Source: Haloferax namakaokahaiae (GTDB lineage: Archaea > Halobacteriota > Halobacteria > Halobacteriales > Haloferacaceae). From it: a stretch of 64,000 bases of DNA. The stretch is from positions 434,001 to 498,000 of the forward strand of contig NZ_JBHTAA010000001.1 in assembly GCF_042663225.1 (NCBI RefSeq). Reading direction: 5' to 3'. The notes beneath the pieces were generated by a model, which was not told where the DNA came from, did not search any database, and worked only from the letters and a program-made list of their open reading frames with translations. The position numbers and the translations under genes were made by a program. Positions 33,312 to 42,503 of this stretch are shown here, piece by piece; position 1 is the first letter of the stretch, and each line of letters opens with the position of its first letter.

Positions 33312-35567
33312 CTATTCGGTCTGTGCGTCCACAACTGCCGTTGCGGCGAGATTGACGATGTCCTTCACTTCGTCGCCGCGCTGGAGGACGTGAACCGGCT
33401 TGTCCATGCCGACGAGCATCGGGCCGATTGCCTCCGCGCCGCCGAGGCGCTGGAGGAGTTTGTAGCCGATGTTACCCGCTTCGAGGTTCGGGAAGATGAG
33501 CACGTTCGCGGGCGTTTCGAGGTCCGCGAAGTCGTAGGTGCCTTCGAGGATATCCTCGACGAGCGCCGTGTCGGCCTGCATCTCACCATCGACGGGGAAG
33601 TCCACCTCGGGGTCGTCCTGGAGCACCTTGACAGCGTTTCGCGGCTTGGCGGTCCCCTCGTTGCGAACACTGCCGAAGTTGGAGTAACTGAGGAGCGCGG
33701 CGCGCGGTTCGACGTTGAACCGGCGGGCAACTTCCGCCGTGTGCTTCGTGATTTCGGCGAGAATCTCCTCGTCGGGGTCGAGATTGACCGTCGTGTCGGC
33801 ACAGAAGACGACGCGGTTCTTGAACGTCAGCATGTACACACCGGCGACGTAGTTGACGTTCTCCGCGGTGCCGATGACCTGGAGCGGCGGTCGAAGACCG
33901 GTCGGGTAGTGGTGGGTCAACCCGGTCAGCATCGCGTCGGCGTCGCCCATCTCGACCATCACGCTGGCGAAGTAGTTGGTGTCGCGGCGGATGGTCTCGG
34001 CCGCCTCGGACTTCGTGAGTCCCTTCCGTTTTCGGAGTTCGTGCAGTCGGTCGGCGTAGTGGTCCCAATCGCCGTCTCGCGGGTTGGCAATCGTCGGGTC
34101 GAAGTCGAGACCGAGTTCCTCGGCCTTTCGGAGGATGGTCTTGGTGTTACCGACGAGGATGGGTTCGGCGATGCCTTCGTCCTGCATCTGGTAGGCCGCG
34201 CGTATCATCTTCTCGTTGGTCCCCTCGGAGAGCGCGACCCGCTTGGGGTTGGACTTCGCCTTGTTGAGGACGACGCGCATCATCTCTCGGGACTTGCCGA
34301 GACGCGCTTCGAGGCGCTCGCGGTACTCGTTCATGTCGAGGCGGCGACGCGCGGCACCGGAGGTCATCGCGGCCTGCGCGACGGCGGGCGCGACTTCGAA
34401 CAGCACGCGGGGGTCGAGCGGTTTGGGGATGAGGTAGTCGGGACCGAACTGGAGCGGGTGGTCGCCGTAGGCCTTGACGACGGCGTCGGGCACGTCTTGG
34501 CGGGCGAGTTCTGCGAGTGCCTCGGCGGCGGCGCGTTTCATCGCCTCGTTGATTTCGGTCGCGCGAACGTCGAGCGCGCCGCGGAAGATGAAGGGGAACC
34601 CGAGGACGTTGTTCACCTGATTCGGGTAGTCCGAGCGCCCCGTCGCCATGATGACCATGTCGTCGCGGGCGTCTTTGGCGTCCTCGTAGGTGATTTCGGG
34701 GTCCGGGTTCGCCATTGCGAAGATGATGGGGTCGTTGGCCATCGACCGGACCATCTCTTGGGAGACGATGCCGCCGATAGAGAGACCGGCGAACACGTCC
34801 GCGCCCTCCATGGCGTCTTCGAGCGACCCCTCTTCGACGGGCTGGGCGAACTCTGCTTTGTACTTGTTCACGTCGCCCGCTTCGACGCGGGATTCGGTGA
34901 TGATGCCCGACGAGTCGCACATCGTGATGTTCTCCTTGCTCGCACCGAGGGAGACGTAGAACCGAGCGGTAGCGACCGCGGACGCGCCCGCACCAGAGAA
35001 GACGATATCGAGTTCGTCGATATCTTTCTCGACGATATCGACGGCGTTCAAGAGGGCCGCCCCGGAGATGATGGCGGTCCCGTGCTGGTCGTCGTGGAAG
35101 ACTGGAATGTCCATCTTCTCGCGGAGTTGTTGCTCGATTTCGAAGCACTCCGGGGCTTTGATGTCTTCGAGGTTGATGCCGCCGAAGGTGGGTTCCATCG
35201 CCTTCGTCGCGGCGACGAAGTCGTCCACGTTCTCTATGTCGAGTTCGATGTCGAACACGTCGATGTCGGCGAAGCGTTTGAAGAGGACGCCCTTTCCTTC
35301 CATGACGGGCTTGCCCGCCTGTGCCCCGATGTTGCCGAGTCCGAGAACGGCCGTCCCGTTGGAGACGACACCGACGAGGTTCCCCTTCGAGGTGTACTCG
35401 TAGGCCGCCTCTTCGTCTTCAGCGATATCCAGACACGGCGCGGCAACGCCCGGCGAGTACGCGAGACTCAGGTCGCGCTGCGTGTTCGTCGGTTTTGTCG
35501 TCGCAATTTCGATTTTACCCGGCGGGTCTTGCCGGTGGTATTCACGAGAATCGTCGTCCAATCCCAT
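33312..35567 (-). CDS. maeB: NADP-dependent malic enzyme with phosphotransacetylase-like C-terminal domain
   Basis: A 751-residue protein of the standard MaeB length. The N-terminal ~420 residues are malic enzyme: SLAYSPGVAAPCLDI, GNLVGVVSNGTAVLGLG, the KGVLFKRFADIDVFD and FHDDQHGTAIISGAALLNA motifs, and the Rossmann VFSGAGASAVATARFY. The remainder is a phosphate acetyltransferase-like domain (VALSEGTNEKMIRAAYQ, GLTHHYPTGLRPPLQV, NLEAGNIGYKLLQRLGGAEA) that in relatives binds acetyl-CoA as an allosteric effector. It decarboxylates malate to pyruvate and makes NADPH. Monocistronic by position. Confidence 0.95.
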   Translation of the reverse strand: MGLDDDSREYHRQDPPGKIEIATTKPTNTQRDLSLAYSPGVAAPCLDIAEDEEAAYEYTSKGNLVGVVSNGTAVLGLGNIGAQAGKPVMEGKGVLFKRFADIDVFDIELDIENVDDFVAATKAMEPTFGGINLEDIKAPECFEIEQQLREKMDIPVFHDDQHGTAIISGAALLNAVDIVEKDIDELDIVFSGAGASAVATARFYVSLGASKENITMCDSSGIITESRVEAGDVNKYKAEFAQPVEEGSLEDAMEGADVFAGLSIGGIVSQEMVRSMANDPIIFAMANPDPEITYEDAKDARDDMVIMATGRSDYPNQVNNVLGFPFIFRGALDVRATEINEAMKRAAAEALAELARQDVPDAVVKAYGDHPLQFGPDYLIPKPLDPRVLFEVAPAVAQAAMTSGAARRRLDMNEYRERLEARLGKSREMMRVVLNKAKSNPKRVALSEGTNEKMIRAAYQMQDEGIAEPILVGNTKTILRKAEELGLDFDPTIANPRDGDWDHYADRLHELRKRKGLTKSEAAETIRRDTNYFASVMVEMGDADAMLTGLTHHYPTGLRPPLQVIGTAENVNYVAGVYMLTFKNRVVFCADTTVNLDPDEEILAEITKHTAEVARRFNVEPRAALLSYSNFGSVRNEGTAKPRNAVKVLQDDPEVDFPVDGEMQADTALVEDILEGTYDFADLETPANVLIFPNLEAGNIGYKLLQRLGGAEAIGPMLVGMDKPVHVLQRGDEVKDIVNLAATAVVDAQTE

Positions 35568-35675
35568 TGCCCTGTGATGCAGGGCCCGTAGGCAAAAAAC
35601 TATGCAACTGCGTCGAACTGAGTTACGACAATTGCCGAATCACCGCCAGACAGAATCGAGGTGCGCGTCGAAAAA

Positions 35676-36782
35676 TTACTCCACGTCGAGGTGAAGAATT
35701 CCGTGGCGTTCCAACTCGACGTGTCCCGATTCGTCGCTGACGGTCTCGGTCGGCCACGTCCCCGTCGAGGTCATGATTTCGATGTCGGCGGTGGTGACGA
35801 GCGCGGTGTCTTCGCTCTTTGCGCCCGTAATCGTCGGGTTGTAGGCGTATCCCATCGGCGAGTGAACTTCGTGTTCCGCGTCGGGCGTGGCGAACCACTC
35901 TCGGCCAGCGAATCCGGCCGCACCGCCTTGGTGGTGGTTCAGCCACTCGTCGGACTCCCCAACGGCGTCGTAGGCGTCGCGGATGTCGTCGAACACGTCG
36001 GCGCTCGTACCGCCGTGTCGGGCGACGCGCTGAGTTCCGGCGAGCGCGTTGACCTCGACCCGCATCGCTTTCTCGTGGCGGTCTTCGAGCCAGTCGGGCG
36101 CGTCGAAGGCGACCGTTCGCGTACAACTCGCGTACAGGCCGTCTCGCTGTGCCGTCACCGAGATGAGCGCGTAGTCGCCGAGTTCCTCCTGCGTCGGCGT
36201 GTAGTGACGGTACTTCTGGGCGCGGCGTGCGCCGCCGACGAGCGCGACGGGGACTTCGATTCCCATCGCGTGGAGCGTGACGCGAAGGCCCGAGGCGACT
36301 TCGTGTTCGGTGTCGGTCGGTTGGACCTGCCGAGCGACGCGCTCGACGGCGCTGGCGACGTCGCTACACAGGTCGCGGTACGTTTCGATATCGTCGTCGG
36401 TCAGCGGTTGCCGGACCTCCGAGGCATCCACATTTTCGAAGTCTGGCACGTCGAAATCGGCCGCCGCGGGCGTGGGCGAGACGGCCGCGACGCCGCTTTC
36501 GAGCGACCCCTCGTACCACTGGTACTGGTGCATCCGCACGTCCTCGTGCGAGACTTCTTCGTGGAGCAGGCGCGTGGCTTCGATGTTGTCGGTGACGACG
36601 TGGAATTCGTCGCCGTCGTAGCCGGCGGCCGCGACGCCGAGCGGCGCGTCGCGGGAGACGACGTTGTCACCGCCGGTGAGCCACGCGAAGGAGTTGGGTC
36701 GAGCGAACCAGACCGCTTCGAGTCCGCGCTCGTCGAGGAACGCGTCGAGTCGGTCTGCCCGAGATGCGAGTCGGTCGTCCAT
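35676..36782 (-). CDS. M24 (creatinase/aminopeptidase P-fold) family protein with incomplete metal site
   Basis: A 368-residue protein in the Xaa-Pro peptidase fold. The N-terminal creatinase domain (LDAFLDERGLEAVWFARPNSFAW split as LDAFLDERGLEA and WFARPNSFAWLTGG) precedes the pita-bread domain. The five metal ligands of active M24 enzymes (D, D, H, E, E) are mostly absent. Where LIDLGARYNGYCSDLTRT is expected it reads ALISVTAQRDGLYASCTRTV. A His pair occurs in NHHQGGAAGF. The two terminal Glu motifs are NPTITGAKSED and STGTWP. It may be a non-metallo creatinase-like hydrolase or a binding protein. Confidence 0.72.
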   Translation of the reverse strand: MDDRLASRADRLDAFLDERGLEAVWFARPNSFAWLTGGDNVVSRDAPLGVAAAGYDGDEFHVVTDNIEATRLLHEEVSHEDVRMHQYQWYEGSLESGVAAVSPTPAAADFDVPDFENVDASEVRQPLTDDDIETYRDLCSDVASAVERVARQVQPTDTEHEVASGLRVTLHAMGIEVPVALVGGARRAQKYRHYTPTQEELGDYALISVTAQRDGLYASCTRTVAFDAPDWLEDRHEKAMRVEVNALAGTQRVARHGGTSADVFDDIRDAYDAVGESDEWLNHHQGGAAGFAGREWFATPDAEHEVHSPMGYAYNPTITGAKSEDTALVTTADIEIMTSTGTWPTETVSDESGHVELERHGILHLDVE

Positions 36783-36902
36783 GCCTCGGACTCTGACCGA
36801 ACCGACTTGAATCGGACGGCCTGCGCTCCCCTCGTCGCTTTGGTGACACCTTCGACGCCCATACCTGCGAGATATAAGTTTGCGCAGGCCTGAGCATCGC
36901 GT

Positions 36903-37733
36903 ATGACACCACGGCTTCGCCGCCTCCTCCTCGGAGGTGCCGCGCTAACGGGCGTCCTGATGGTACTGGGCGTCTACACGGCCGCCTCTGGTGCTGGCCT
37001 GACGTGTGCCGGTCGCTGGCCGTTCTGTGACGGCTTTTTGGGACTGTTCCCCGCCAACTGGGGCAGTTTCATCGAGTGGTTCCACCGCCTCGTCGCCATG
37101 ATTACCGGCTTTTTCATCCTCGGGACGACGGTTCTCGCGTGGCGCGAAGGCGTCGCCGCACGCATCCGCTACGCGCTCGTCGCCGCGACGGTCATCCTCC
37201 CGTTCCAAATCGTCCTCGGCGCGCTCACCGTCACCGAGTACGAGTGGGTCATCCTCACCGCGCACTACGTCGTCGCCACGTCCATCTTCACGGCCGTCGT
37301 CGCCGCGGCGGCGTGGGGTGTCGCAGACCGCGGCGTCTCCCGTCTGACCGAGACGATTACCGTCGCCGCACTCGGCATGCCCGTGATGGTGCTTCTCGCA
37401 CCGCACAGTTTCGTCTCGTTCGGCCCGACGTCGCAGGCGATTTACTACGTCGTCGGTCTCGCCACCTACGCCGCGCTCGTCGCCGCGACGTTGTGGGGTC
37501 GCACGCCGCGCGCACGCGAGATGTTCAGCGGACGCCTCGCCGTGCTGACCGCCCCGTCGAGCGTCATCGTCGTCGCTCTGCTCATCATGGGTCGGCAGGT
37601 GTACGGACCCGCCCTCGAACTCGTCCACCTCGGTGGCACCGTCGTCGCCGCCGTGTTGGTCGTCACTGCGGCAGTGCTCGTTCGACGGAATACGCCTCCC
37701 ACACGACCCGTGTCGGTCAACGACGCCGACTGA
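36903..37733 (+). CDS. ctaA: heme A synthase (COX15/CtaA family)
   Basis: A 276-residue membrane protein with eight hydrophobic segments in two repeats. The first carries YTAASGAGLTCAGRWPFCDG, with the cysteine pair seen in CtaA, and FIEWFHRLVAMITGF with the heme-ligand His. VILTAHYVVATSIF gives the next His, and the second repeat has LVHLGGTVVAAVLVV. It oxidises the methyl of heme O to give heme A for terminal oxidases. ctaB and oxidase genes are not in this window. The start 121 bases from the divergent M24 gene is unambiguous. Confidence 0.9.
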   Translation: MTPRLRRLLLGGAALTGVLMVLGVYTAASGAGLTCAGRWPFCDGFLGLFPANWGSFIEWFHRLVAMITGFFILGTTVLAWREGVAARIRYALVAATVILPFQIVLGALTVTEYEWVILTAHYVVATSIFTAVVAAAAWGVADRGVSRLTETITVAALGMPVMVLLAPHSFVSFGPTSQAIYYVVGLATYAALVAATLWGRTPRAREMFSGRLAVLTAPSSVIVVALLIMGRQVYGPALELVHLGGTVVAAVLVVTAAVLVRRNTPPTRPVSVNDAD

Positions 37734-37922
37734 GACGGGTGTCGAAATCCATCGTCTTCGACGCGCCCGTCGGACTCTAATTCAATAACCTCGATTTTTC
37801 TTAGACCGATGTTCTACTGATTTACAATCGTCTGTGTGCATTTCAATACTGACTTCATTCCACAAATTCTCTGGCAAATTTCACCATAGTCCACTGATAA
37901 TCCCACGCGCGTACCGAAGGAG

Positions 37923-37930
37923 TGTTATAC
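37923..37930 (+). promoter_or_regulatory. TATA box of the amino-acid ABC operon
   Basis: TGTTATAC, centred about 29 bases before ATG 37956, consistent with leaderless transcription. Upstream (37780-37900) is AT-rich and without a gene. Confidence 0.6.
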
Positions 37931-37955
37931 GCCCGTGAAGTAAGAATTGCTTGTT

Positions 37956-38771
37956 ATGAAACGACGTACCTACCTCAAGGGTGCCGCAGGTGCCGGAGCA
38001 GCCTTCACGCTCGCTGGTTGTCTCGGCGGCGGTGGCGGTGGAGACGGCAGCGAAACGATTACCATCGGTTCGGACATTCCGTATCGTCCGTTCGAGTACG
38101 AGACGACCGAGGGCGAACTCGTCGGCTTCGACGTGGACATCGCACAGGCCGTCTTCACGGACCAACTCGGCTACGAACACGAGTTCCAGCAGACGAGTTT
38201 CGACGGCATCATCCCGTCGCTCAACAACGGGAACTTCCGCGTCATCATGTCCGCGATGACCATCACCGAAGAGCGCGCAGAGCAAATCGACTTCTCGGAC
38301 CCGTACTTCACGGCCTACCAGACTATCGTCGTCCTGAACGACAGCGAAATCGCCGCGAAGGAGGACCTGAAGGGCAAGACGGTCGGTGTCCAGAAGGGGA
38401 CGACCGGTGCGGCGGCCGCTGAGGAACTCGCATCCGAGTTCGGTGGCGACCTCACCATTCAGCAGTACGACCAGATTACGGGTGCGTTCGACGCGCTCAT
38501 CAACAATCAGGTCGTCGCGGTCATCAACGACAACACCGTCAACGCCGAGTTCGTCGAGCAGAACGGCAACGTGAAATTCCTCGAAGGCGAGGGCGCGGCG
38601 GCCGAACAGGGCAAGAACGCCCCGCCGTACCTCACGCTCACCGTCGAAGAGTACGGAATCGGCTTCCGTCAAGACGACGACGAACTCCGCGAGGAGGTCA
38701 ACGGCGCACTGCAAGCGATTCGTGACGACGGCACGTACGACGAGATTTACTCCGAGTACTTCTCGGGCTAA
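37956..38771 (+). CDS. amino-acid ABC transporter substrate-binding lipoprotein
   Basis: A 271-residue SBP_bac_3 protein. A Tat lipoprotein signal (RRTYLKGAAGAGAAFTLAGC) is followed by a Gly linker. The ligand domain has SDIPYRPFEYETTEGELVGF, the FDVDIAQAV motif, FDGIIPSLNNGNFRVIMSAM, EERAEQIDFSDPY and GKTVGVQKGTTG, all standard for polar/cyclic amino-acid binding. ATG 37956 is preferred over one three codons earlier since the twin Arg then sits near the N-terminus. First gene of a three-gene uptake operon. Confidence 0.92.
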   Translation: MKRRTYLKGAAGAGAAFTLAGCLGGGGGGDGSETITIGSDIPYRPFEYETTEGELVGFDVDIAQAVFTDQLGYEHEFQQTSFDGIIPSLNNGNFRVIMSAMTITEERAEQIDFSDPYFTAYQTIVVLNDSEIAAKEDLKGKTVGVQKGTTGAAAAEELASEFGGDLTIQQYDQITGAFDALINNQVVAVINDNTVNAEFVEQNGNVKFLEGEGAAAEQGKNAPPYLTLTVEEYGIGFRQDDDELREEVNGALQAIRDDGTYDEIYSEYFSG

Positions 38772-38790
38772 CCTCGTTCCGCCGCGCGTT

Positions 38791-38799
38791 TTTATACCA
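38791..38799 (+). promoter_or_regulatory. internal TATA box before the permease gene
   Basis: TTTTATACC lies ~26 bases before the permease ATG, inside the 49-base gap after the binding-protein gene. It suggests that permease and ATPase are also transcribed separately from the binding protein. Confidence 0.6.
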
Positions 38800-38820
38800 A
38801 CACTGTGATACTTACTACCA

Positions 38821-39648
38821 ATGGCTGACTCATACTCGGAGGGACGCCCGACTGACGACTACCGAGAGGGCTTCCTCAACGACAAGACGCTCAAGCGCGT
38901 CGGCGCGATAGTAGCGGGTCTGTTCACGCTCGCCGTGGGCGCGTTCATCGCCGCAATCATCTTCACGCAGGTGGATTTCGAACTGTTAATCGAAATCATC
39001 TACCCGCAGTTCGTCTTCGCGTACCTTCGGGTACTCGGAATCTTCCTCGCGGGGAGCGTCCTCTCTATCATCGCCGGCGTCATCGTCGGTCTCGGACGCG
39101 TCTCGAAGACGCGACTCACGAACACGGTTGCGAGTGGATACGTCGAGTTCTTCCGCGGCACGCCGCTGTTGTTCCAACTCATCGTCATCTACTTCGGGGT
39201 GCCGGCGTTCTGGCCACCGGGCCAGTTCCCCATCTCCAACTGGGCGATTCCGGCCGCGATTATCGGTCTGACGCTGAACCACGCCGCCTACGTCGGCGAG
39301 GCGATTCGCGGCGGTATCAACGCCGTTCCGGACGGGCAGATGGAGGCCGCCCGCTCGCTCGGCATGTCCTACGTGCAGTCGATGCGCGAAGTCGTCCTCC
39401 CACAGGCGTGGCGCAACTCGCTCGCCGCCATCGGGAACGACCAGGTCATCCTCGTCAAGGACACCTCGCTCCTGACGGTCATCGCCGTGCCCGAACTCAT
39501 CAGCGCGTTCCGCAACATCAACTCCGCGACGTTCGACCCGTGGACGCCGATTCTCTTGGTCGCTATCGCGTACCTCGGCATCACCCTGCCGCTCGGCAGA
39601 GTCGTGCGGTATCTCGAAGCCCGCGCCGACTGGGGAGGTGACCGCTAA
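38821..39648 (+). CDS. amino-acid ABC transporter permease
   Basis: A 275-residue HisM/GlnP-type permease. A ~45-residue N-terminal extension ends in a first TM (VGAIVAGLFTLAVGAFIAA). The core has VEFFRGTPLLFQLIVIYFG (family marker), LTLNHAAYVGEAIRGGI, the EAA-like loop QMEAARSLGMSYVQSMREVV and LPQAWRNSLAAIGNDQVILV with KDTSLL. It forms the channel for the preceding binding protein. Its stop overlaps the ATPase start (TAATG). Confidence 0.92.
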   Translation: MADSYSEGRPTDDYREGFLNDKTLKRVGAIVAGLFTLAVGAFIAAIIFTQVDFELLIEIIYPQFVFAYLRVLGIFLAGSVLSIIAGVIVGLGRVSKTRLTNTVASGYVEFFRGTPLLFQLIVIYFGVPAFWPPGQFPISNWAIPAAIIGLTLNHAAYVGEAIRGGINAVPDGQMEAARSLGMSYVQSMREVVLPQAWRNSLAAIGNDQVILVKDTSLLTVIAVPELISAFRNINSATFDPWTPILLVAIAYLGITLPLGRVVRYLEARADWGGDR

Positions 39649-40376
39649 TGAGTCTCTTAGAGTTCGACGAGGTAGACAAGTTCTACGGCGAGACGCACGT
39701 CCTCAAAGACGTTGACCTCAACGTCGAAGAGGGCGAAGTGTGCGTCATCGTCGGTCCCTCGGGGTCCGGTAAATCGACGCTCCTTCGCTGTGCCAATCGC
39801 TTGGAAGAGATTCAGGACGGAGAGATTCGCCTCGAAGGCCAGTCTATCTCCGACCCCGACGCCGACATCAACCGACTGCGTCAGCGCATCGGGATGGTGT
39901 TCCAGAGCTTCAACCTCTTCCCGCACAAGACGGCACTGGAGAACGTGACGCTCGGGCCGATGAAAGTGAAAGGCGAGAGCCGAGACGCCGCGAATAGTGA
40001 GGCGCGCGAACTGCTCGACCGCGTCGGCCTGTCGGCACAGGAGAGTTCCTTCCCGAACCAGCTTTCGGGTGGTCAGCAACAGCGCGTCGCCATCGCCCGC
40101 GCACTGGCGATGAACCCGCGCGTCATGCTCTTCGACGAGGTGACGAGTGCGCTCGACCCCGAACTCGTGGGCGAAGTGCTCGACGTGATGCAGGGACTGG
40201 CCGAAGAGGGCATGACCATGCTCGTGGTCACCCACGAGATGGGCTTCGCGCGCGAAGTCGGCGACCGCGTCGTCCTCATGGCCGACGGCAAAGTCATCGA
40301 GGATTCGCCGCCCGAAGAGTTCTTCACCAACCCCAAAACGGACCGCGGCAAGCGCTTCCTCTCGAAGTTGCTCTGA
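39648..40376 (+). CDS. amino-acid ABC transporter ATP-binding protein
   Basis: A 242-residue GlnQ-type ATPase: Walker A VGPSGSGKSTLLRC, Q-loop MVFQSFNLFPHKTALENVT, signature LSGGQQQRVAIARALAMNP, Walker B VMLFDEVTSALDPE and H-loop VVTHEMGFA. It lacks extra domains. The ATG overlaps the permease stop, giving tight coupling. Last gene of the operon; a 338-base AT-rich spacer follows. Confidence 0.94.
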   Translation: MSLLEFDEVDKFYGETHVLKDVDLNVEEGEVCVIVGPSGSGKSTLLRCANRLEEIQDGEIRLEGQSISDPDADINRLRQRIGMVFQSFNLFPHKTALENVTLGPMKVKGESRDAANSEARELLDRVGLSAQESSFPNQLSGGQQQRVAIARALAMNPRVMLFDEVTSALDPELVGEVLDVMQGLAEEGMTMLVVTHEMGFAREVGDRVVLMADGKVIEDSPPEEFFTNPKTDRGKRFLSKLL

Positions 40377-40714
40377 ACACGGCCGTGGGGACCACCCCCG
40401 ACGGTCGCGGTCCAGTGGGCATCTTTTCTAAGAAGTAGTTGACTGTCAAAATTGGGAGAGATATCAGCTCTCATATCTAACCGAGTGAGTGAAAAGCTCA
40501 CGAACGACCCGCGTACAAATCCAGCAACTCACAGAATTTTAACAGTATCAGACCGCCGTACTCCGACGGACGTAATTGTGAGAATATGAACACTCTCGGC
40601 CGACATTTCGGGCTCTCAGCCACTCCTCGTGATAGATACTAATGTCTCACAGTAGTCAAGAACATCAGATGAGGGAACAATTCAATAGTATCCTCTGAAA
40701 ATGCAGAGGTGCGC
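40377..40714. other. AT-rich spacer
   Basis: 338 bases without a gene. Toward its end CAATAGTAT (40683-40691) lies ~28 bases before the kinase ATG and is the probable promoter. I see no repeat or RNA gene. Confidence 0.5.
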
Positions 40715-42370
40715 ATGGAAAGTTGGTTCACTCCAGAAATTGCCATTTTACTTATGTATCTCGGAGTGGCACCATCTATCGCAATTTGTTACTTCGTGTG
40801 GGACGACCGTCGCAAACCCGGCGTGCTGTGGTTCATCCTGTCCATGGCGACCGGTGGTGCGTGGGCGTTTCTGTTCGCAACGTTCACCCTCGTCAAAGAC
40901 CCCGGTCTCACACTCGCGCTGGCGAACTTCTTCTGGGTAGTGATACCGACTGCAGCAGTCACGATGTTTCTCCTCGCCTACGAGTTCGTGTTCAAGCGTA
41001 ACGTCTCACGGCGGGTCGCGGTGGCGGTGTTCCTCCCAATCTTCGTCTTGTTCGTCCTTTCGTGGACCAACCCCGACAATCTGGTGTTTACGCCCGAGTA
41101 CCGCGTTGGGCCGAACGGGTATCTGTACGCACCCAGTTTTGGCGGCCCCGTCAAAGTCTTCGTCACGAAAATCTACGGATACCTCCTCGTCTTCTTCGCG
41201 GCGGGGATGTTCGTCGGCGAGGCGCTTCGAACGACCGGCGTCCAACGACGGCAGACACTCTATCTCTTGGTCATCTTCTCGATGCTCATCCTCTCGACGA
41301 TGGTCAAAGTTGCCGGACTGGTTCCGGACTACTTCGACCCGACGTCCGTCGTCTACTCGCTGTCTGGAGTGCTCTTTGCCTTCTCTATCAACAAACACGG
41401 GCTGATGAAGTTCGTCCCCGTGGCGCGAGAGCAGACGTTTCAGGAGGTCTCAGATGCGATTTTCGTCATCGACACCGAAGGGACCGTCGTCGATGTCAAC
41501 GATGCCGCACGAACGTTGTTCGGGTCGCAAATCATCGGCACGCAGATAACAGACGTTCTGGACGACCACGCGACTGCAACCCAGAACGGACCGACGAAGA
41601 CTTTCGAGTTACAACACGACGACGAGACTCGCTACTTTTCGGTTCACACTTCGACGATGGCCTACGGGAGGGGTCTCGAAGGCGAGATAGTGGTGTTGAG
41701 CGAGATTACGGCGCTCAAAAAGCGGGAGAACGAACTCAACCTCCTCAAACAGATTCTCTCTCGGGTGTTCAGACACAACATCCGAAACGACCTCAACGTC
41801 ATCGCTGGACACGCACAAATCATCAGAGATAGCTCACAGGACGACGTCGCGGGGTGGGCCACGCGAATCCACGACCGGTCGATGAAAATCGTCAAACAGG
41901 CCGAAAAAGCGGGGAAGATAGAGTCGGTGTTCTCCTACGACGAGACCGTCCAGCGGTCGCTCGCGGACCTCGTGAACAAGGCGAGAACGAACGCTTCGGC
42001 GGATTTCGATTCGAACGTCTCGTACGACGTTGCGGACGTGTTCGTCGAAGTGCATCCCCGCTTCGACCTCGCGGTACAGGAACTCATCGACAACGCGCTG
42101 ACTCACCACACCGGACCCACCGAATCGACCGTCGTCGTCTATTCCGAGGTGACCGACACGAGCATCACGTTGGTGGTCGAAGACGACGGTCCCGGACTCC
42201 CACCCGGTGAGATCGACGTGCTGAAAGCCGAAGAAGAGACAGTACTCGAACACGGCTCTGGAATCGGACTGTGGCTGGTCCACTGGATTGTCATACGGTC
42301 TAACGGTGAACTCCTCGCCGACGTCACCGACTCGGGAACGCGTGTCCGTATTCGTCTCCCCAAACCGTGA
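40715..42370 (+). CDS. membrane sensor histidine kinase (7TM, PAS, HisKA, HATPase)
   Basis: A 551-residue kinase. Residues ~1-225 contain seven hydrophobic helices (starting EIAILLMYLGVAPSIAICYF), like the His-kinase N-terminal 7TM sensor. Residues ~235-330 are a PAS domain (VSDAIFVIDTEGTVVDVNDAA). The H-box is VFRHNIRNDLNVIAGH with the phospho-His. The N-box is VQELIDNALTHHTG, G1 is VEDDGPGLPP and G2 is HGSGIGLWLVHWI. All catalytic motifs are intact. The partner regulator is not adjacent, as is common in haloarchaea. GTG 40709 two codons upstream is an alternative start. Confidence 0.92.
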   Translation: MESWFTPEIAILLMYLGVAPSIAICYFVWDDRRKPGVLWFILSMATGGAWAFLFATFTLVKDPGLTLALANFFWVVIPTAAVTMFLLAYEFVFKRNVSRRVAVAVFLPIFVLFVLSWTNPDNLVFTPEYRVGPNGYLYAPSFGGPVKVFVTKIYGYLLVFFAAGMFVGEALRTTGVQRRQTLYLLVIFSMLILSTMVKVAGLVPDYFDPTSVVYSLSGVLFAFSINKHGLMKFVPVAREQTFQEVSDAIFVIDTEGTVVDVNDAARTLFGSQIIGTQITDVLDDHATATQNGPTKTFELQHDDETRYFSVHTSTMAYGRGLEGEIVVLSEITALKKRENELNLLKQILSRVFRHNIRNDLNVIAGHAQIIRDSSQDDVAGWATRIHDRSMKIVKQAEKAGKIESVFSYDETVQRSLADLVNKARTNASADFDSNVSYDVADVFVEVHPRFDLAVQELIDNALTHHTGPTESTVVVYSEVTDTSITLVVEDDGPGLPPGEIDVLKAEEETVLEHGSGIGLWLVHWIVIRSNGELLADVTDSGTRVRIRLPKP

Positions 42371-42503
42371 CCGAGAGCCATCCGAGAGAGTGGGCCGCAT
42401 CGAAACAGATGCAGACAGTCGATACGTACTCGAAAATGAGACCGACACACTTCCATGAAATGGCTGACAATAGGCTTATCAAACCATATACAGACCGTCT
42501 CGT

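Noticed and set aside
33390..35591. 733-codon plus-strand frame opposite maeB
   Set aside because: Shadow frame of a well-conserved enzyme.
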